A stretch of 64,000 bases of DNA from Guadua angustifolia (Eukaryota > Streptophyta > Magnoliopsida > Poales > Poaceae), in the NCBI GenBank assembly GCA_036346375.1, contig CM070517.1:15169161-15233160 (forward strand), given 5' to 3'. Numbering within the stretch: position 1 is the first letter of the stretch; every line of letters begins with the position of its first letter. The position numbers were made by a program, and so were the translations under genes. Under the pieces are notes generated by a model. The model was not told where the DNA came from, made no database searches, and worked only from the letters and a program-made list of their open reading frames with translations. This document shows, piece by piece, positions 12,049 through 23,763 of the stretch.

Positions 12049-12385
12049 ATGGATGTAATACCTCAAAATCGTTTTCCTGGGTTTTTGGCCGGAATCGTCT
12101 TCATTTTCTTGGTTCAAGGATTTATTCTGGGAAAAAGTTTTGTCGCCTCGCAGTTTACTAAAGGTTTTAAGTTTTTCCGTGAAATACTTATCGGAATGGT
12201 TGTTTTCTCCGAGTGGTTTAGTTTTGCGGCAAGTTGTCTATCCTGACAATTTCCTTTTCGTGCCAAGAATTTAATTTGTTCGGTTCGCGCGAAGGGTTTA
12301 AAGTTGGCCTTTGGTTTTCATTTTTGAGGGGCTTCATTTCCTTTGTTCCCTAGCCCTGTGGATTTGTGTCATCCAATTGTTGGAG

Positions 12386-12393
12386 TATAAAGG
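12386..12393 (+). promoter_or_regulatory. TATA box of solo LTR
   Basis: TATAAAGG lies about 330 bp into the LTR, just ahead of pyrimidine-rich leader sequence. It is the likely core promoter position. Confidence 0.5.
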
Positions 12394-14028
12394 AAGAGAT
12401 GAAGTAAATGAAAAACCCTAGCCCTTGTTTCTCTTTTCCTTTCTTGTCCCTACAATTCCCCACTCCCAGCCGCATCCTGGTGTCTCCCAGCCCGAGTCAT
12501 GCAATCCCCAGCGATCCCTCTCCTGGTGCATGCCTCCCTAGTGATCCCTCTCCTGGCGCAATCCTCCCCTAGCTCCCTCTCTTGGCGCATGCCTCCCCTG
12601 GTTGCCCTCCTGCGCCTTAGCCCATGGCCGACTGCTGCAGCCCTTGGTGGCCGGCGCCCCTGCAGCCTCTCCTAGCTCCGGCGACCTCCCTCCAGCAGCA
12701 GCAGCACCTGCAGCCTCTCCCCCACCTCCCTTTCCTCCATGTGTAAGATTTGCGGTAAAAACCCTAGGACTTTGGGGAGTTAAGTTCTTGCATGCAAGGT
12801 GTTTGTGCTATTGCTTAGCTAGAATTCATGATTTTGAGATGTTGGAGGTTGGGGAATGGAGAGACTAGAGTGATTGGGGAATTTTCTGTTCGGGCAGATT
12901 TCTGTCCTCGGTTAGAACTGATAATTGAAAATTCTACAAGCATTTACTGGGGGTCTAGCTATTGCAAAAGTTGTATATAATCGAATTATTTTTCAATAGA
13001 GATTTAAATCATTAAGTTTAATTCAGCCATTTAACAGTTATGACTGTTTTACTGAGTGCTGTCCAATTCTTGTCGCGATTGGTTCAGTCTGTGTTCTTCT
13101 GCAGATTAGAGCATCGTAGAGGCCGAATTAGACTTTTTCATTGCCTAGAAAAAGTTAGGATTTTTCAGGTAGATTGAGAAAATGTATTCGTTTATGTGAT
13201 TTGGAGTTGTAGAACTCAAGTTATGCTCATTTTGGTGTAAGCTATCCAGAATGAGTTGAATTGCGTCTGTCTGCTGTTCGTCGCAAATCTGAATATAATC
13301 GGTGCATTTCCCGATCGGTCGGCTATAGAAAAAGTTGTATATTTATCTCTTGCAATCGTTTATAGTGTGGGCTCATCCTTTTTGGTTTAGCCGTTTGGAA
13401 GTTATGCCATTTTCGGTGCCGGCTGTACGGAATTTCATTAGTTGAAATTTGGACCGTTTTTGGATTAAAATTCGAACTGTTGTGCAATGTTGTTTCGAGT
13501 CGATTTTTTGATTGTTTCTTGTGCGCAACGTTGTTTTTCAGGGAGAGTGTCTTCGGGAGTGATCTCGACCCTGAGTTTCCTCACGCGTCGATAAAGGCAA
13601 GTGCAACCCGTAAATCCCTTATAGGGTATTTAGTTAATTGTTTGTGTTATGTATATGCTTACGCTATGGTTGCATTCGTGTTTATAAGCACGTCTAGTAT
13701 GGTAATTGTCTTTTAATGAAAGGGGTAAGCAATCTGATACAAGTGCGTCGTTGTTTGAACGTGTTATGATTTGTTTGATGAACTTTATGTGCCTTACCAT
13801 CATGACATTATGCTGCATCTCTGGATTTAATGTTATGTGCGTCGGTTGATGAATTTCGTCTAGATGCCGTGATGATATCTTGATAAATCTTAGTTTCATA
13901 TTCAGGCTCACTAGTTTGATAGGCTAGTGGGAATACTGAAAGTATGGGATTGGATTGCGAAAATGGATTGGTTTATGATCAAGATAGATAGAATTAGTAA
14001 TTACTCGAGTATTGGAGATGTGAGTATG

Positions 14029-14150
14029 AATATGAATGCCGAGGAGATGAATATGAATGTTGAGGAGGTGATTATGAGTGTTGAGGATGTGATTATGAGT
14101 GTTGATAATGTGAATATGGAAGTTGAGAATTTGGATATGATGTTGAGAAT
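14029..14150 (+). repeat. 21-bp minisatellite, about 5.5 copies
   Basis: Units of the form ATGAATATGAATGTTGAGGAG repeat with drift. Because the period is a multiple of three, an open frame (13927-14175) reads through as alternating Met/Asn/Val/Glu. This is a consequence of the repeat rather than evidence of a gene. Confidence 0.75.
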
Positions 14151-14351
14151 GGCAATTGCATATATGCATTCATGAAAAATGCATTGAGCCAGGGCGGTGA
14201 GAAAGTCATACGGAATGTATGACTAATCCGGTGTGCTCGGATTTCCTACCCCGTAGTCCCATCTACTGGCGTGGATGGGAGCGGTGTTAAGCGTAGGACC
14301 CGCTACTGGGTAGCGAGCAAGTCCTGTTTCGGCAGGCCCCTTCCACGGGAT

Positions 14352-14507
14352 GGTTGGGTTTGAGGGCACGCATCGACGGATGGTGCTCGGCAATACCGGT
14401 ATGTGCTAAAGAAGATATAAGACATGCATGGTTGGGTTTGAGGGCACGCATCAACGGGTGGTGCTCGACAATACCGGTATGTGCTAAAGAAGAGATGAGA
14501 CATGCAT
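14352..14507 (+). repeat. Two tandem 78-bp units
   Basis: Two near-identical 78-bp copies starting GGTTGGGTTTGAGGGCACGC at 14352 and 14430, each containing AATACCGGTATGTG. The LTR copies at 43083 and 62836 have a related single block. Confidence 0.85.
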
Positions 14508-14510
14508 AAT

Positions 14511-14950
14511 GCATCGTTTAGCATTTCATTGCCCTGCATTGAAAGTGTTAATTGTTGATTTATGTGAATGAAAGCATGATTGCATCGCATCGTTTAGCAT
14601 TTCATTGCCCTGCATTGAAAGTGTTAATTGTTGATTTATGTGAATGAAAGCACAATTGCATCGCATCGTTCCTGCATTGAAATCGCATCGTTTAGCATTT
14701 CATTGCCCTGCATTGAAAATGTTAATTGTTGATTTATGTGAATGAAAGCATGATTGCATCGCATCGTTTAGCATTTCATTGCCCTGCATTGAAAGTGTTA
14801 ATTGTTGATTTATGTGAATGAAAGCATGATTGCATCGCATCGTTTAGCATTTCATTGCCCTGCATTGAAAGTGTTAATTGTTGATTTATGTACATGAAAG
14901 CATGGTTGCATCGCATCGTTTAGCATTGAAATTGTTAATTGTTGGTTTAT
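14511..14950 (+). repeat. 76-bp tandem array, about 5.8 copies
   Basis: Units starting GCATCGTTTAGCATTTC begin at 14511, 14587, 14685, 14761, 14837 and 14913. A 22-bp partial unit is wedged in at 14663. Copies are nearly identical, suggesting recent expansion. The corresponding part of the LTR at 42286-45397 (about 43000-43080) has no such array. Confidence 0.9.
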
Positions 14951-15608
14951 GGGAATGGAAGTGACAGGTTGAGGATTGAGTCATGGACTCATCGAGAAAT
15001 GATTAACGAGGCATGAGTCATGTTTACTTATGTTTTTTTTGTTGGTTGTGGTAAGTGGAGGTAGGTACTGCTTCTTGTACTTAATGATTTCATTTAAGTA
15101 TTGGCTATAGTAAATTCTAAAGTAATTGTAATCCAGTTGAATGTATTACGTTTCTTTACTGTTGCACTTTGCTGAGTCTTGGACTCACGCTTGTTTGCTT
15201 CCTGTTTTAGGTACCTTGAAGCTGATTCGTCTGGTTGGGAGTAGCATCACGTGCACACCTTCGGTCTCCACCATCTAGTTAACTGAGTCATTATGTCTGA
15301 ATGTAATTAATGGGGTTGTATTATGTTGTTCGTCGTGTTGGAGTTTGTTAATGTCTATTGGATGTGTGATTGGTTAACTAAGGACCTGCTAGAATGATAT
15401 TTTATACCTGCTGCTATTCTTCTGTCTGCTGAGTGGATGTCCTCTGTTCTAGAGAGGTCATGCCGAAATTTTGTAAATTTCGGTGGCTTAGTTTTAAGCC
15501 GGTTTTAAGCGTTTAAAGGTTGTTTCAGTCCTTCCGTAGAGTTGTCATTAGTTATTTCGAGTTTTGGTAGCATCCGTGGCGCGTTAGGCGTCGGGGTGTT
15601 ACAATGGA

Positions 15609-17820
15609 ACACGCACTAGCACTAGGGATGAAGACCATGTTTCAGATGGCTCAAGGAAGGAGAGGGATTGCAAAGGGGCAAAATGGACATGGCATTGTAT
15701 GGAGAGACTAAGGGGTGAGACAGAGAGGCTTAAATAGGCTCAAGGCGGCGATGCTCTTCGTCGTCTTCCTCTTAGCTAAGGGCGATATGGCCAGATTCTA
15801 CGTGCACATGAATTGCTTGTAGGCAGCAAAGTGGTGGCATTAGGTACAGAGCCCAAGGTGAGGTGATAGGGTGAGCTTGGCAAGCAGCTAAGGTGACAAG
15901 GCGAGCATGGGCGAGCTCTGCATGTTTGGCCATGGCAGGGTCGCATGGAAGAAGACTGGCCGGTGGTCTAGGCTTGTCAACAACTAGGAGAGGGAAGGCA
16001 TACTGGCCAAAAGATGCTTTTGACCATAGAAGATGGCAAGGGAAAATGGTTTGAGGGGCAAAGGCTACTGACAAGTAAGGCCTACATGTTAGCGAAAGGA
16101 GAGGGCTAACACATGGGTCCAAGCTATCAGTGAAACAAGGGAATTGACTCGAAATTCAGATTTCAGGACAAAGATCCTTTCCAAATTTTTGTCCTAGCAA
16201 GGTACTGATGTTTGTATAAAAATTTTTAGAGCATTTAGAGCTCTAGTCTTTCTGCATTAATTCTGTTCAGGTTTTAGCCTTTAATAAAATATCTAGCTTT
16301 TGATTTTTCATAAATAAAACACTACTTTTGAAATTCAAGAAATTTTTTAGACAGGTACCTCAGACTATTTGAGATTAAAATAAAATATTTTTAGGCTTTG
16401 AAGTGATTTAAACTTGTAGTTTGAAATTCAGAAGCAATAACTAGGTTATTGAAAAGTATTTTCTTCAAACACCAAAAATGCAAAAAAAATCTAGTAAAAA
16501 TGCTAAAAATTCACATTAAAGTTAGAAATAAACTTGGATACTTTTTTTATATAATTTGGCAAATTTTTAGGCTACTACATTTTGTTGTATATATTGTAGA
16601 TATAATGATGGAAAGGCTATTGTCGAGAAATTGATCATTCTGTAGCAGTTTTTTATATATTAAAATTAGTGGGTGGTTGACTTAAATTGCGGTAGTGACT
16701 AGGAAAAGGTGGATAATTTCTTGTAGTTTCCAAAAGTGGTATGGATTGCTACTTTTTTGTTGAAGAAAAGATGAGACAATATTATTAAGCTTCCTGTCCA
16801 GTAATACAATAAGTTGACATTCGGGGTTGGAAATAGGGGTTTAGACAATCTAGTCAAGAAATTTGTATAACTAGAAAAATGTGAAAAATTATATAGATTC
16901 CATAACATGTATGGTTCATTATGTTTGAGTTCTAGAATAAAAAGCTATGGCTATTTGTTCGCCGGGTTAGCAGAAGGGTTGTCCAATGAAGGGGGTTAAT
17001 TATGTCAGGGTTGCATGTAGGAGTGTGTGGTTTTTGTTTACATGCTATAGATGTGTATGAGGTGTTGTACCATGATTGTTATCAGTTTCAATGTTTCATT
17101 TTGGTGGTTGTTCACTAGTCATCAAGTCTTCCTACATGGTTAAGGCAAGTGCATAGTAGAACATTAAAATGGGTTGGCAATTTTAATTAATTGAATTTGA
17201 TGCAATATTTACCATGCTGTTATGAGATGATTATTCCTATTTATATGATTGTTTCTTGATGATTACATGAGGATGGGTAAAGGTTAATGGTACATGATAT
17301 TTTCCTTTAAAGTAAAGTTGCATCATGTCCATTTATATCATAGAAAGAGATGGCTTATGTAAGTATCTATGGTCTACTTTATGTGGACGTCCCACAAGAG
17401 TGGGAAGAGTAAGGCCTACTCCGGTAAGCATTCCATGGGAGTGGAGATTGATTTCCTCATATGAAGGAGGATGAGCTTTTGAGGTCCCCACATGAAAGAG
17501 GCTGGGCTTAAGTGGACACTAATGGGTATAAGCTAAAGAGATGACAAGACATGTGTATGAGCATTTCCATTGTATCAATGGAAAGACATAAACATGTGTG
17601 ATTAAAGTTGATGATATGATAGAGTTTACAATTTAATATGTACTTGTTGAGTCTTGAACTCACCCTTGCTTTGTTATTGTTTTTTAGGTGATCATTGAGG
17701 AAGACATGCATGGAATGGGAGTAGCACATACATCATATGCAAGCAATCATCATGATACCACCTTTAGTTACTTCATTTATATCTTGGAGATTTAGCTCAT
17801 AAATTTGGGGTGTAGTTGAT
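15609..17820. repeat. Degenerate LTR-like sequence
   Basis: This is the right-hand continuation of the sequence split by the solo LTR. The 15609-16140 part reads like an LTR leader on the minus strand (complement of TTAAATAGGCTC at 15730). From about 17390 to 17720 there is plus-orientation LTR sequence containing TGAGTCTTGAACTCA and the TTTTTTAGGTGATC acceptor-like block, parallel to 15173-15215 in the solo LTR. There is no supported gene. Confidence 0.4.
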
Positions 17821-19263
17821 GAAAACATAGAGTATAATAGTAATTGGGTGGAACTTGGTTATCCACTTGGTTATCTCAGGTAACATTGGACAAGATTGAA
17901 TTATTTCATTTCTCGAATATTAGGAAAGTAAAAAAAATTCTAAATCAGAGTTTGGGTGTAGGAGTTATGATCAAATTATCGAAACAATTAGTTACAAACC
18001 CTAGATATTGTGTACCAACTTTGACGGCCCATGAATCTTGTAACAATGGCCAAAAGATAATTTGAATATCGTTTTTTAAGGTTATGAGCGAAATACCTAA
18101 GTAGACAAAATTAAAAGATTAAAGCTACGTGAAGGAAATGGCAATCATCAACCAAACAAGGACTCCAACAGATCAAAACCTAACAAAACTCACTAAAACA
18201 CCAGGATGAAACTAAAGGTTTAATTTTTGCGGAGCAATTTTCAATTTATGATAGAAAAGCAGATTTAATGTATGGATAAAAAAACATCACCACTCAACCA
18301 TACTCTGATACCAAGATGATATAGGATGGTCTGATCTTGTGATGACGATGACGTCGATGATAAATCTAGGGTAGTGACATGATCAAACAACAGCAACCTT
18401 GTGTCAAGAACACGATCACAGCAACGACAATCACACCACAACTTTCACAACGGTCCAATCCACACTACCAGCACGATGGCAAGAGAATGGAAAGGTTGAT
18501 CATGACTGATCAATCCAAGCAATCTCGAAGGATTCACAAGAACATTGAAGAGGAGTTCCCTTGATTTCTACAAAGAACACCAAAATATCAAACTTAATTC
18601 ATAATAATATTCGTCGTACTGAATACAATAGCATAACCTAATAATTATAGTGTTGGTTGGCCACCTATTGCCATCCCAAGAGGTGAAAAATGCAACAAAC
18701 ACAAACCCTAACTCCTATTTGGTGCATCACACATGCCCACACGCACATATATGGCCCAATACTAGAATTCTATATCTAAATTTAAACGCAAACAAAAAGA
18801 AACCCTGATTTTACAACCATCACATTGTTTCAAATATTGTGATGCACACACATAGAATCTGGGACATGCACCTTATCCATTTTGTGGGCCTCTCAATAAG
18901 CTTTCCAACTATTTCAAGAACACCCAATTTGGATTCCATTTGTAAAAGTTATGGGCCTTTTACTCTGGTATTGCTAGATGTCCTGAACTACATCCGAATT
19001 GGATTCCTCGATGATTTCTCTCTTGGTTTGGAGTTGGTTTCTGCCTCCTTGCTTTCCCATGTGGCCCATGCACTTGTTTTCATGTGTCCGGGTGAGCCCA
19101 TGCATGCATGAGAGGTCCTTCATGTGGCCTGCAAGAACTCCCCCATGCATGTCACCATGTTGTCATCTTCATGCACCAAATCCCATGTAGTCAAATTGTT
19201 CATCTATTGCTTTCACTTTCTTCGCATCCTTATCCTCCCACACCTTCCACTGGGCGTGCTCAC
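17821..19263. other. Degenerate retroelement sequence with a PBS-like site
   Basis: Non-coding. The complement of 18302-18313 reads TGGTATCAGAGT, one base from the initiator-Met primer site, and the sequence to its right starts TGATATAGG. It could be the LTR/internal junction of an old minus-oriented retroelement. I could not find a second LTR, so this is tentative. Confidence 0.35.
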
Positions 19264-22200
19264 TGCAACATCCCAAATTTTGCCTTCTTGATTTACCTAA
19301 TAGTGTTTTATTGCAATTTGAGTGATTTGTGAATTTTCTGGATTTATTGGATTTTTTTGAGATTTATTTGAATTATTTTAAATTAAGTATATTAACCTTT
19401 TGTTGAAAACTAATTATATGTAGATAAATTTAAAATAAAGTTTTACTAAAAATATTTTATTTGGGTCCATAATATCTCAAAGTATTTTTGAGATTTTTCT
19501 TGGATTTTTCCTGGTGTTTTTAGTTGCTCAAATAAATCAAAAATATTTTCAGTATTTATTTTAAAAGAAAAAGGCGAATTAGCTCAAGAATGCGATCTTG
19601 GCCGAGCCCAAGATCTTGTCTTGCCGAAACCAGCCCGTTGCGGCCCAACCGCTCGATTAATCAGCCTGTGCAGCCCGCCTTCGAGAAGAAGAGCCGCTAG
19701 CCGTCAGATCGGGATCGTGTGGTCCTCATCGCACCGCGTCACAACGAAAACCCTAGTGTGCCGCCACCGTCGGATTCGAATCGAGCGATATTCGTCCATC
19801 GGGCTGAATCGAAACCTTAGCCAATCTCTGCCGTTGGTTGTTACGTGCGGATGAGATCGTATCAGAGCGGGAGTCCTTCGCAGCCATTGATCGTCGATCC
19901 GATGGCCGTGAGGAGTTCTTCTCCGAGTCGCCGTCGGAGTCTAGGCTCATTACACCGCGCCGCCGCAAGCCGTTAGGGTTCCGGATTCTGCGCGTTTGCC
20001 GAGGCTATAAATAGGGGGCGGGGCACCCGAGGTTCGTCAGACCGCGTCGCGTCCTTTCGCTCAAGCGCCACCGCCAGAGAGGCCATCGTTGGAGATTGCG
20101 AGCTCGCCTGAGTCCATGGAGCCTTGCGCCGCGTTTCGTCGCCACTAGGAGCCTCTTCCGCCGTTCTGAGCCCAAATCCAAATTCATCTCATCGTACCGC
20201 GCTCGTTCTGCCGTCCTTCGTCGCCGGGATCTCGTCGCAGCGTCGCAAGTCGGGTCGTCGTCTCCAACCCTAGTGAACCTGCGCCGCCGCGTCTCCATCA
20301 TCCCGATCGAGCACCATCAACCGTCGGATCGTCATCAGACCGCCAGGATCATGCCACGACGCCTCGGTGAGCAGTAAACGCCTCGGTTATCTGTCGCCGT
20401 TGGATCAAGGGTGAACGGTAGGATTTGCGCCACATCGTTGTATCTGCAGTAGACCTCATTGTCTCGCGGGTACCGTCGGATCTAATCCAAGGGTCAAGAC
20501 TCTGCCGCGTGGCCGAGATCTATGACCGTTGGATCGGGATTGAGCGGTGCGAGATCAGATCGAATCATGCGTCGTTAGATCAGTATCATGCGGATTAGAT
20601 CGTGTTTCGGGTCGGACCAATCAGATGGTGACGTGTGGCATGTGACGTCAGCGCTGGCATCAGCCGGTGCACGGCACAATACTTGTAGTCCACGGTGAAC
20701 CAGCCCTACGGTGCACCGGGTCCACGGAATAGTACCAGGGCCACGTGTCAGCGCCCGATTGGTTCGGGTCCGAGCCTGACGTTAGCATGACGCAATAAAT
20801 CGTATTTTCCTTTATAAAAATAATTTGGATATTATTTGATTTTTCCAATTTTCTGATTTTTAGGATTTTGAATCTTCGAGAGCTTGTTCTCCCTCATACA
20901 AACTCCGATTGAGGTGATTCAAATTTCTAAAAATTTATAAAATTGAGATCTATCTAATGGTGGCTTTTGTTTGATTTTTAGAGTTCATTTGCTCTCTATT
21001 TTGAGTGTTTATTTGCTTTTCCTTATTAATTCGCGTAGACGTTGAAGTGTGTGACGCTTCGGAGGAGGATTTGGCACTTCAAGATCAATTTCCAGAACAG
21101 GACCAGGAGCTTAACCAAGGCAAGTTGTGCTTTGATCATGTTGCACCCATATTTATAAAGTTGCTATTTTGTTTTACGATATTGCATACTATTTCATATG
21201 TATAAATGTTTTCAATCTAAATTGGGACTTAGATATCATACCCTTTGAGTTATACCATACCTTGTCAATTATATGCCATGATCCACTTGTCACCCTAAAT
21301 TAGTTCACTATAGTTGGTTAATAATAAAATCAATATGGGATGGTTAGATCGGATTAGATTGCTTAGCTATGCCACATCATCACATGTACTTGAGTCACTG
21401 ATTATAAATCTTGACTAATGGAATTGGAACAATGATATGAACTTGTGTGTCATGTGTGGTCACATAAAGAGATTGAGTTGTGGTGGTGGGGAGGTCACGT
21501 AACGATATTGATTTGTGGATAGCACATGGTGCTTGGTAATCACTTAGATTGAAGCAAGTGGCAAGGGCAAGTGTGCTAGGGTGGACCCGATGGGCTGAGG
21601 GTATGTGCAAGTCTTACTTTGATCAACCCTAAGGACTTAACCTTGCAAGCCTTTGACCTGAGTCAATCATGCAACCACATATCTGTAATGGGGCAGCCTA
21701 GCTGACTAATTTGCAATGTCTTAGATTTAGTACTACTTTGGTGGTGTGAGTCTGGGTTCACGGATGAACTCACATGCACCCATCAGTATTGAAACCTCAA
21801 CGGGTAGTACTGAGTTAAGGCGGGGCATTGTAAAGGCTTTGTTATGATAATTCGCCTGTGTGGTGCATGGTTGTATCGTGTGGGTAAAGTGCAAAACCTC
21901 TGCAGAGTGTAAATCTATTCGGATAGCCGTGCTCACGGTATTGAGCATAACTTGGGAATTACAGTCAAGAGTTAGTTAATCAATTGGACAACGGAATGGG
22001 ATGGCAGATTGCCATGTGGATGATGAAACTTGACTTAGAATGAAAACTTGGTTTACTTGAGAGTCATTGAATCTATTTATTGTTATTATTTGTTTTACTA
22101 TCTTTTCAATCTATGTAATGTATGTGTTCATAAATGCTGCTTTACTGCAAATAAACTACATAGCCATTCTTTGGAATAAGCCTTGCATATAGCTATGGTA

Positions 22201-22611
22201 GAAATGCATTCTGTGCACAACTTGTTGAGTGTTTTTGTACTCACCTTTGCTATCAACAACAAATCAACAGTGGAGGAATCATCGCCCTTGTTAGAGGAGG
22301 ACTTTCAAGTGGATACGAGTCACTAGGCCAAGCCTTGTCAGTCGACCTGTGGTGTACTGATGAGTCATCTACGTCTTTTGCTATTTCCGCTACATTTGTC
22401 TTAGTTTATTCTTAGTCTAGCCCTACGTGGCTGAATAATGTAAGTGATCATAAGATCATACACTAGTTATACTAATAAATGAAGTCTTACTATTCTTATC
22501 GTTGTGTATGATATGATGCTTACCAATTTTAAGCTGTGTGCACTAGCATTGATTCTAGGACTAATACGGTAAAACACAGTGGATTTGAATTGGTGAATTC
22601 AAGTCCTTACA
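19264..22611 (+). mobile_element. Solo LTR, 3348 bp, second long-LTR family
   Basis: It begins TGCAACATCCC and ends GTCCTTACA. It is flanked by perfect 5-bp duplications CTCAC at 19259-19263 and 22612-22616. No internal domain remains. An AT-rich first 300 bp is followed by a GC-rich leader (19600-20750) with TATAAATA at 20006, then an exon-like GAG-rich segment (21036-21120) ending AAGGCAAGT. A TGAGT...ACTCA hairpin lies at 22226-22243. Related truncated copies lie at 29890-31761 and 31849 onward. Confidence 0.9.
20006..20013 (+). promoter_or_regulatory. TATA box of solo LTR
   Basis: TATAAATA followed by GGGGGCGGGGC, about 740 bp into the LTR. It is a strong core-promoter match. Confidence 0.6.
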
Positions 22612-22616
22612 CTCAC

Positions 22617-23323
22617 TTTGGTAGGATTCATATAAATATGGATATCCTTGTCAGCATGTTTAAACACAAAGGGTGGCAGGCTTCGGTAGTGACTCCTACA
22701 ATCTACATAAAGGAAATCAAATAGATCGATGATAAGTACAATATAATTAAACCACCAAATGGTTGATTTCTTGTGCTGAAACTTTGATAACTTTACCAGT
22801 TGACTGTGGAACCATTAAAACTTCTCTGCAAGAAAGTCACTTCAACTGGAAAGTTTATGTATGCTTTAATAATCCAGGTGTCATTTTCAGTAGATCTAAA
22901 CCCTGAATTTTCCAATGGGATAAATTTCTACTCGCTGAATGTTTAGAAATGCCATTCTGACACGGTCTTTGAGATGGTTGAAAAAATCCTGTGGAGGAAT
23001 CTCGCAGTGTACTTCCCAATAGGCATGAACGCACGAGGTCAAGAGTTTCAATTGGCTCTAATAATTTTTTTTGCAGCAGTTTTTCTTTGGCAAAAAAAGC
23101 TGCGCTTAATATATGATCGAGTTGAATCAGAAAATAGAACTTCCCGCCAAGGAACAAGACAATTTTGATATTCTTTTGCGTCGATGATGTGAAAATATAT
23201 TTTAGGAGAATGCCTAGTTCTATTTGGCAATGTATAAAAAAGAAGAGGCGGGACAACTTAAGATTGGTATCCTTAGTTATGTGTCATCCTTCAGGTATTG
23301 CAATAATACAGGGGTAATGTTAA
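22617..23323. other. Intergenic, 3' side of MND1
   Basis: No gene is supported. Overlapping ORFs on both strands (22855-23256 minus, 133 codons; 22974-23168 plus, 64 codons) encode sequences I do not recognise, and they lack splice or codon context. Confidence 0.4.
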
Positions 23324-23410
23324 GCCCCCTTTTGGAACACAGGAATTTTTTATGATTCCTACGGAGATTGAATTTTTTTCCTGTGAAATTCCTATGTTCC
23401 AAATGGGGCC
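23324..23410. mobile_element. Tourist-like MITE, 87 bp
   Basis: Inverted ends GCCCCCTTTTGGAAC and complement GGCCCCATTTGGAAC flank a short AT-rich centre, bordered by TAA on both sides (23321-23323, 23411-23413). A three-base TAA/TTA duplication with GGCCC-type ends fits the PIF/Harbinger (Tourist) group. It lies about 350 bp beyond the MND1 stop codon. Confidence 0.75.
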
Positions 23411-23763
23411 TAACGATTAAAGTTGTCTAGTGCTACTTATTGAACATCCTTTTGCAATTCCATTTCAGCCTTCTATGTTTTCCCATTTGACATCTTTCAT
23501 CGACTTGTCAATCTCTCACATGCATGTTCCAACTTCCAACTTCATAGAATCTTAATTTCATATTCTAGTATTGTGTTGTCATAGTGAACATTTCTGTCCG
23601 GACAAAATTCAATAGGTATCTGATTTACATAACAGAACATTTGAAACATAATAAGATAATGACACTGCTCAGATAGCCCAAGGGTGACCTACTATAGATT
23701 CAACATCATGTGCTGACGGGGATTACATACAATGCTGTAATAGGGCAGGCAGGTTGTCGAGCA

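Larger units (their letters stand above)
12054..15603 (+). mobile_element. Solo LTR, 3550 bp, LARD-like family
   Basis: It begins TGTAATACC and ends GGTGTTACA. It is flanked by perfect 5-bp duplications ATGGA at 12049-12053 and 15604-15608. No internal domain, primer site or second LTR is present, so this is a solo LTR left by LTR-LTR recombination. Its right 180 bp are the complement of the LTR starts at 42286 and 48953 (TGTAACACCCC), showing it belongs to the same family as the element there, in the opposite orientation. It holds three local tandem repeat arrays, listed separately. ORFs inside it are short and unsupported. Confidence 0.92.

Noticed and set aside
13927..14175. 82-codon ORF rich in Met, Asn, Val and Glu
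   Set aside because: It is produced by a 21-bp minisatellite whose period is a multiple of three.
14287..14590. Overlapping minus-strand ORFs with duplicated HTGIVEHHP-like phrases
   Set aside because: The repetition comes from the 78-bp tandem duplication in the LTR, not from a repeat protein.
14511..14950. Possible CRISPR-like array
   Set aside because: The repeats are contiguous 76-bp tandem units without unique spacers, in a eukaryotic LTR.
18302..18313. Full LTR retrotransposon around the PBS-like site
   Set aside because: No paired LTR, polypurine tract or gag-pol could be found, so only the site is noted.
22536..22724. 62-codon ORF over the right end of the solo LTR
   Set aside because: It crosses the LTR end and the CTCAC duplication, so it is a chance frame.
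22855..23256. 133-codon minus-strand ORF beyond MND1, and the 64-codon + ORF inside it
   Set aside because: I looked for organelle-derived or host protein similarity and recognised none. Neither has supporting context.
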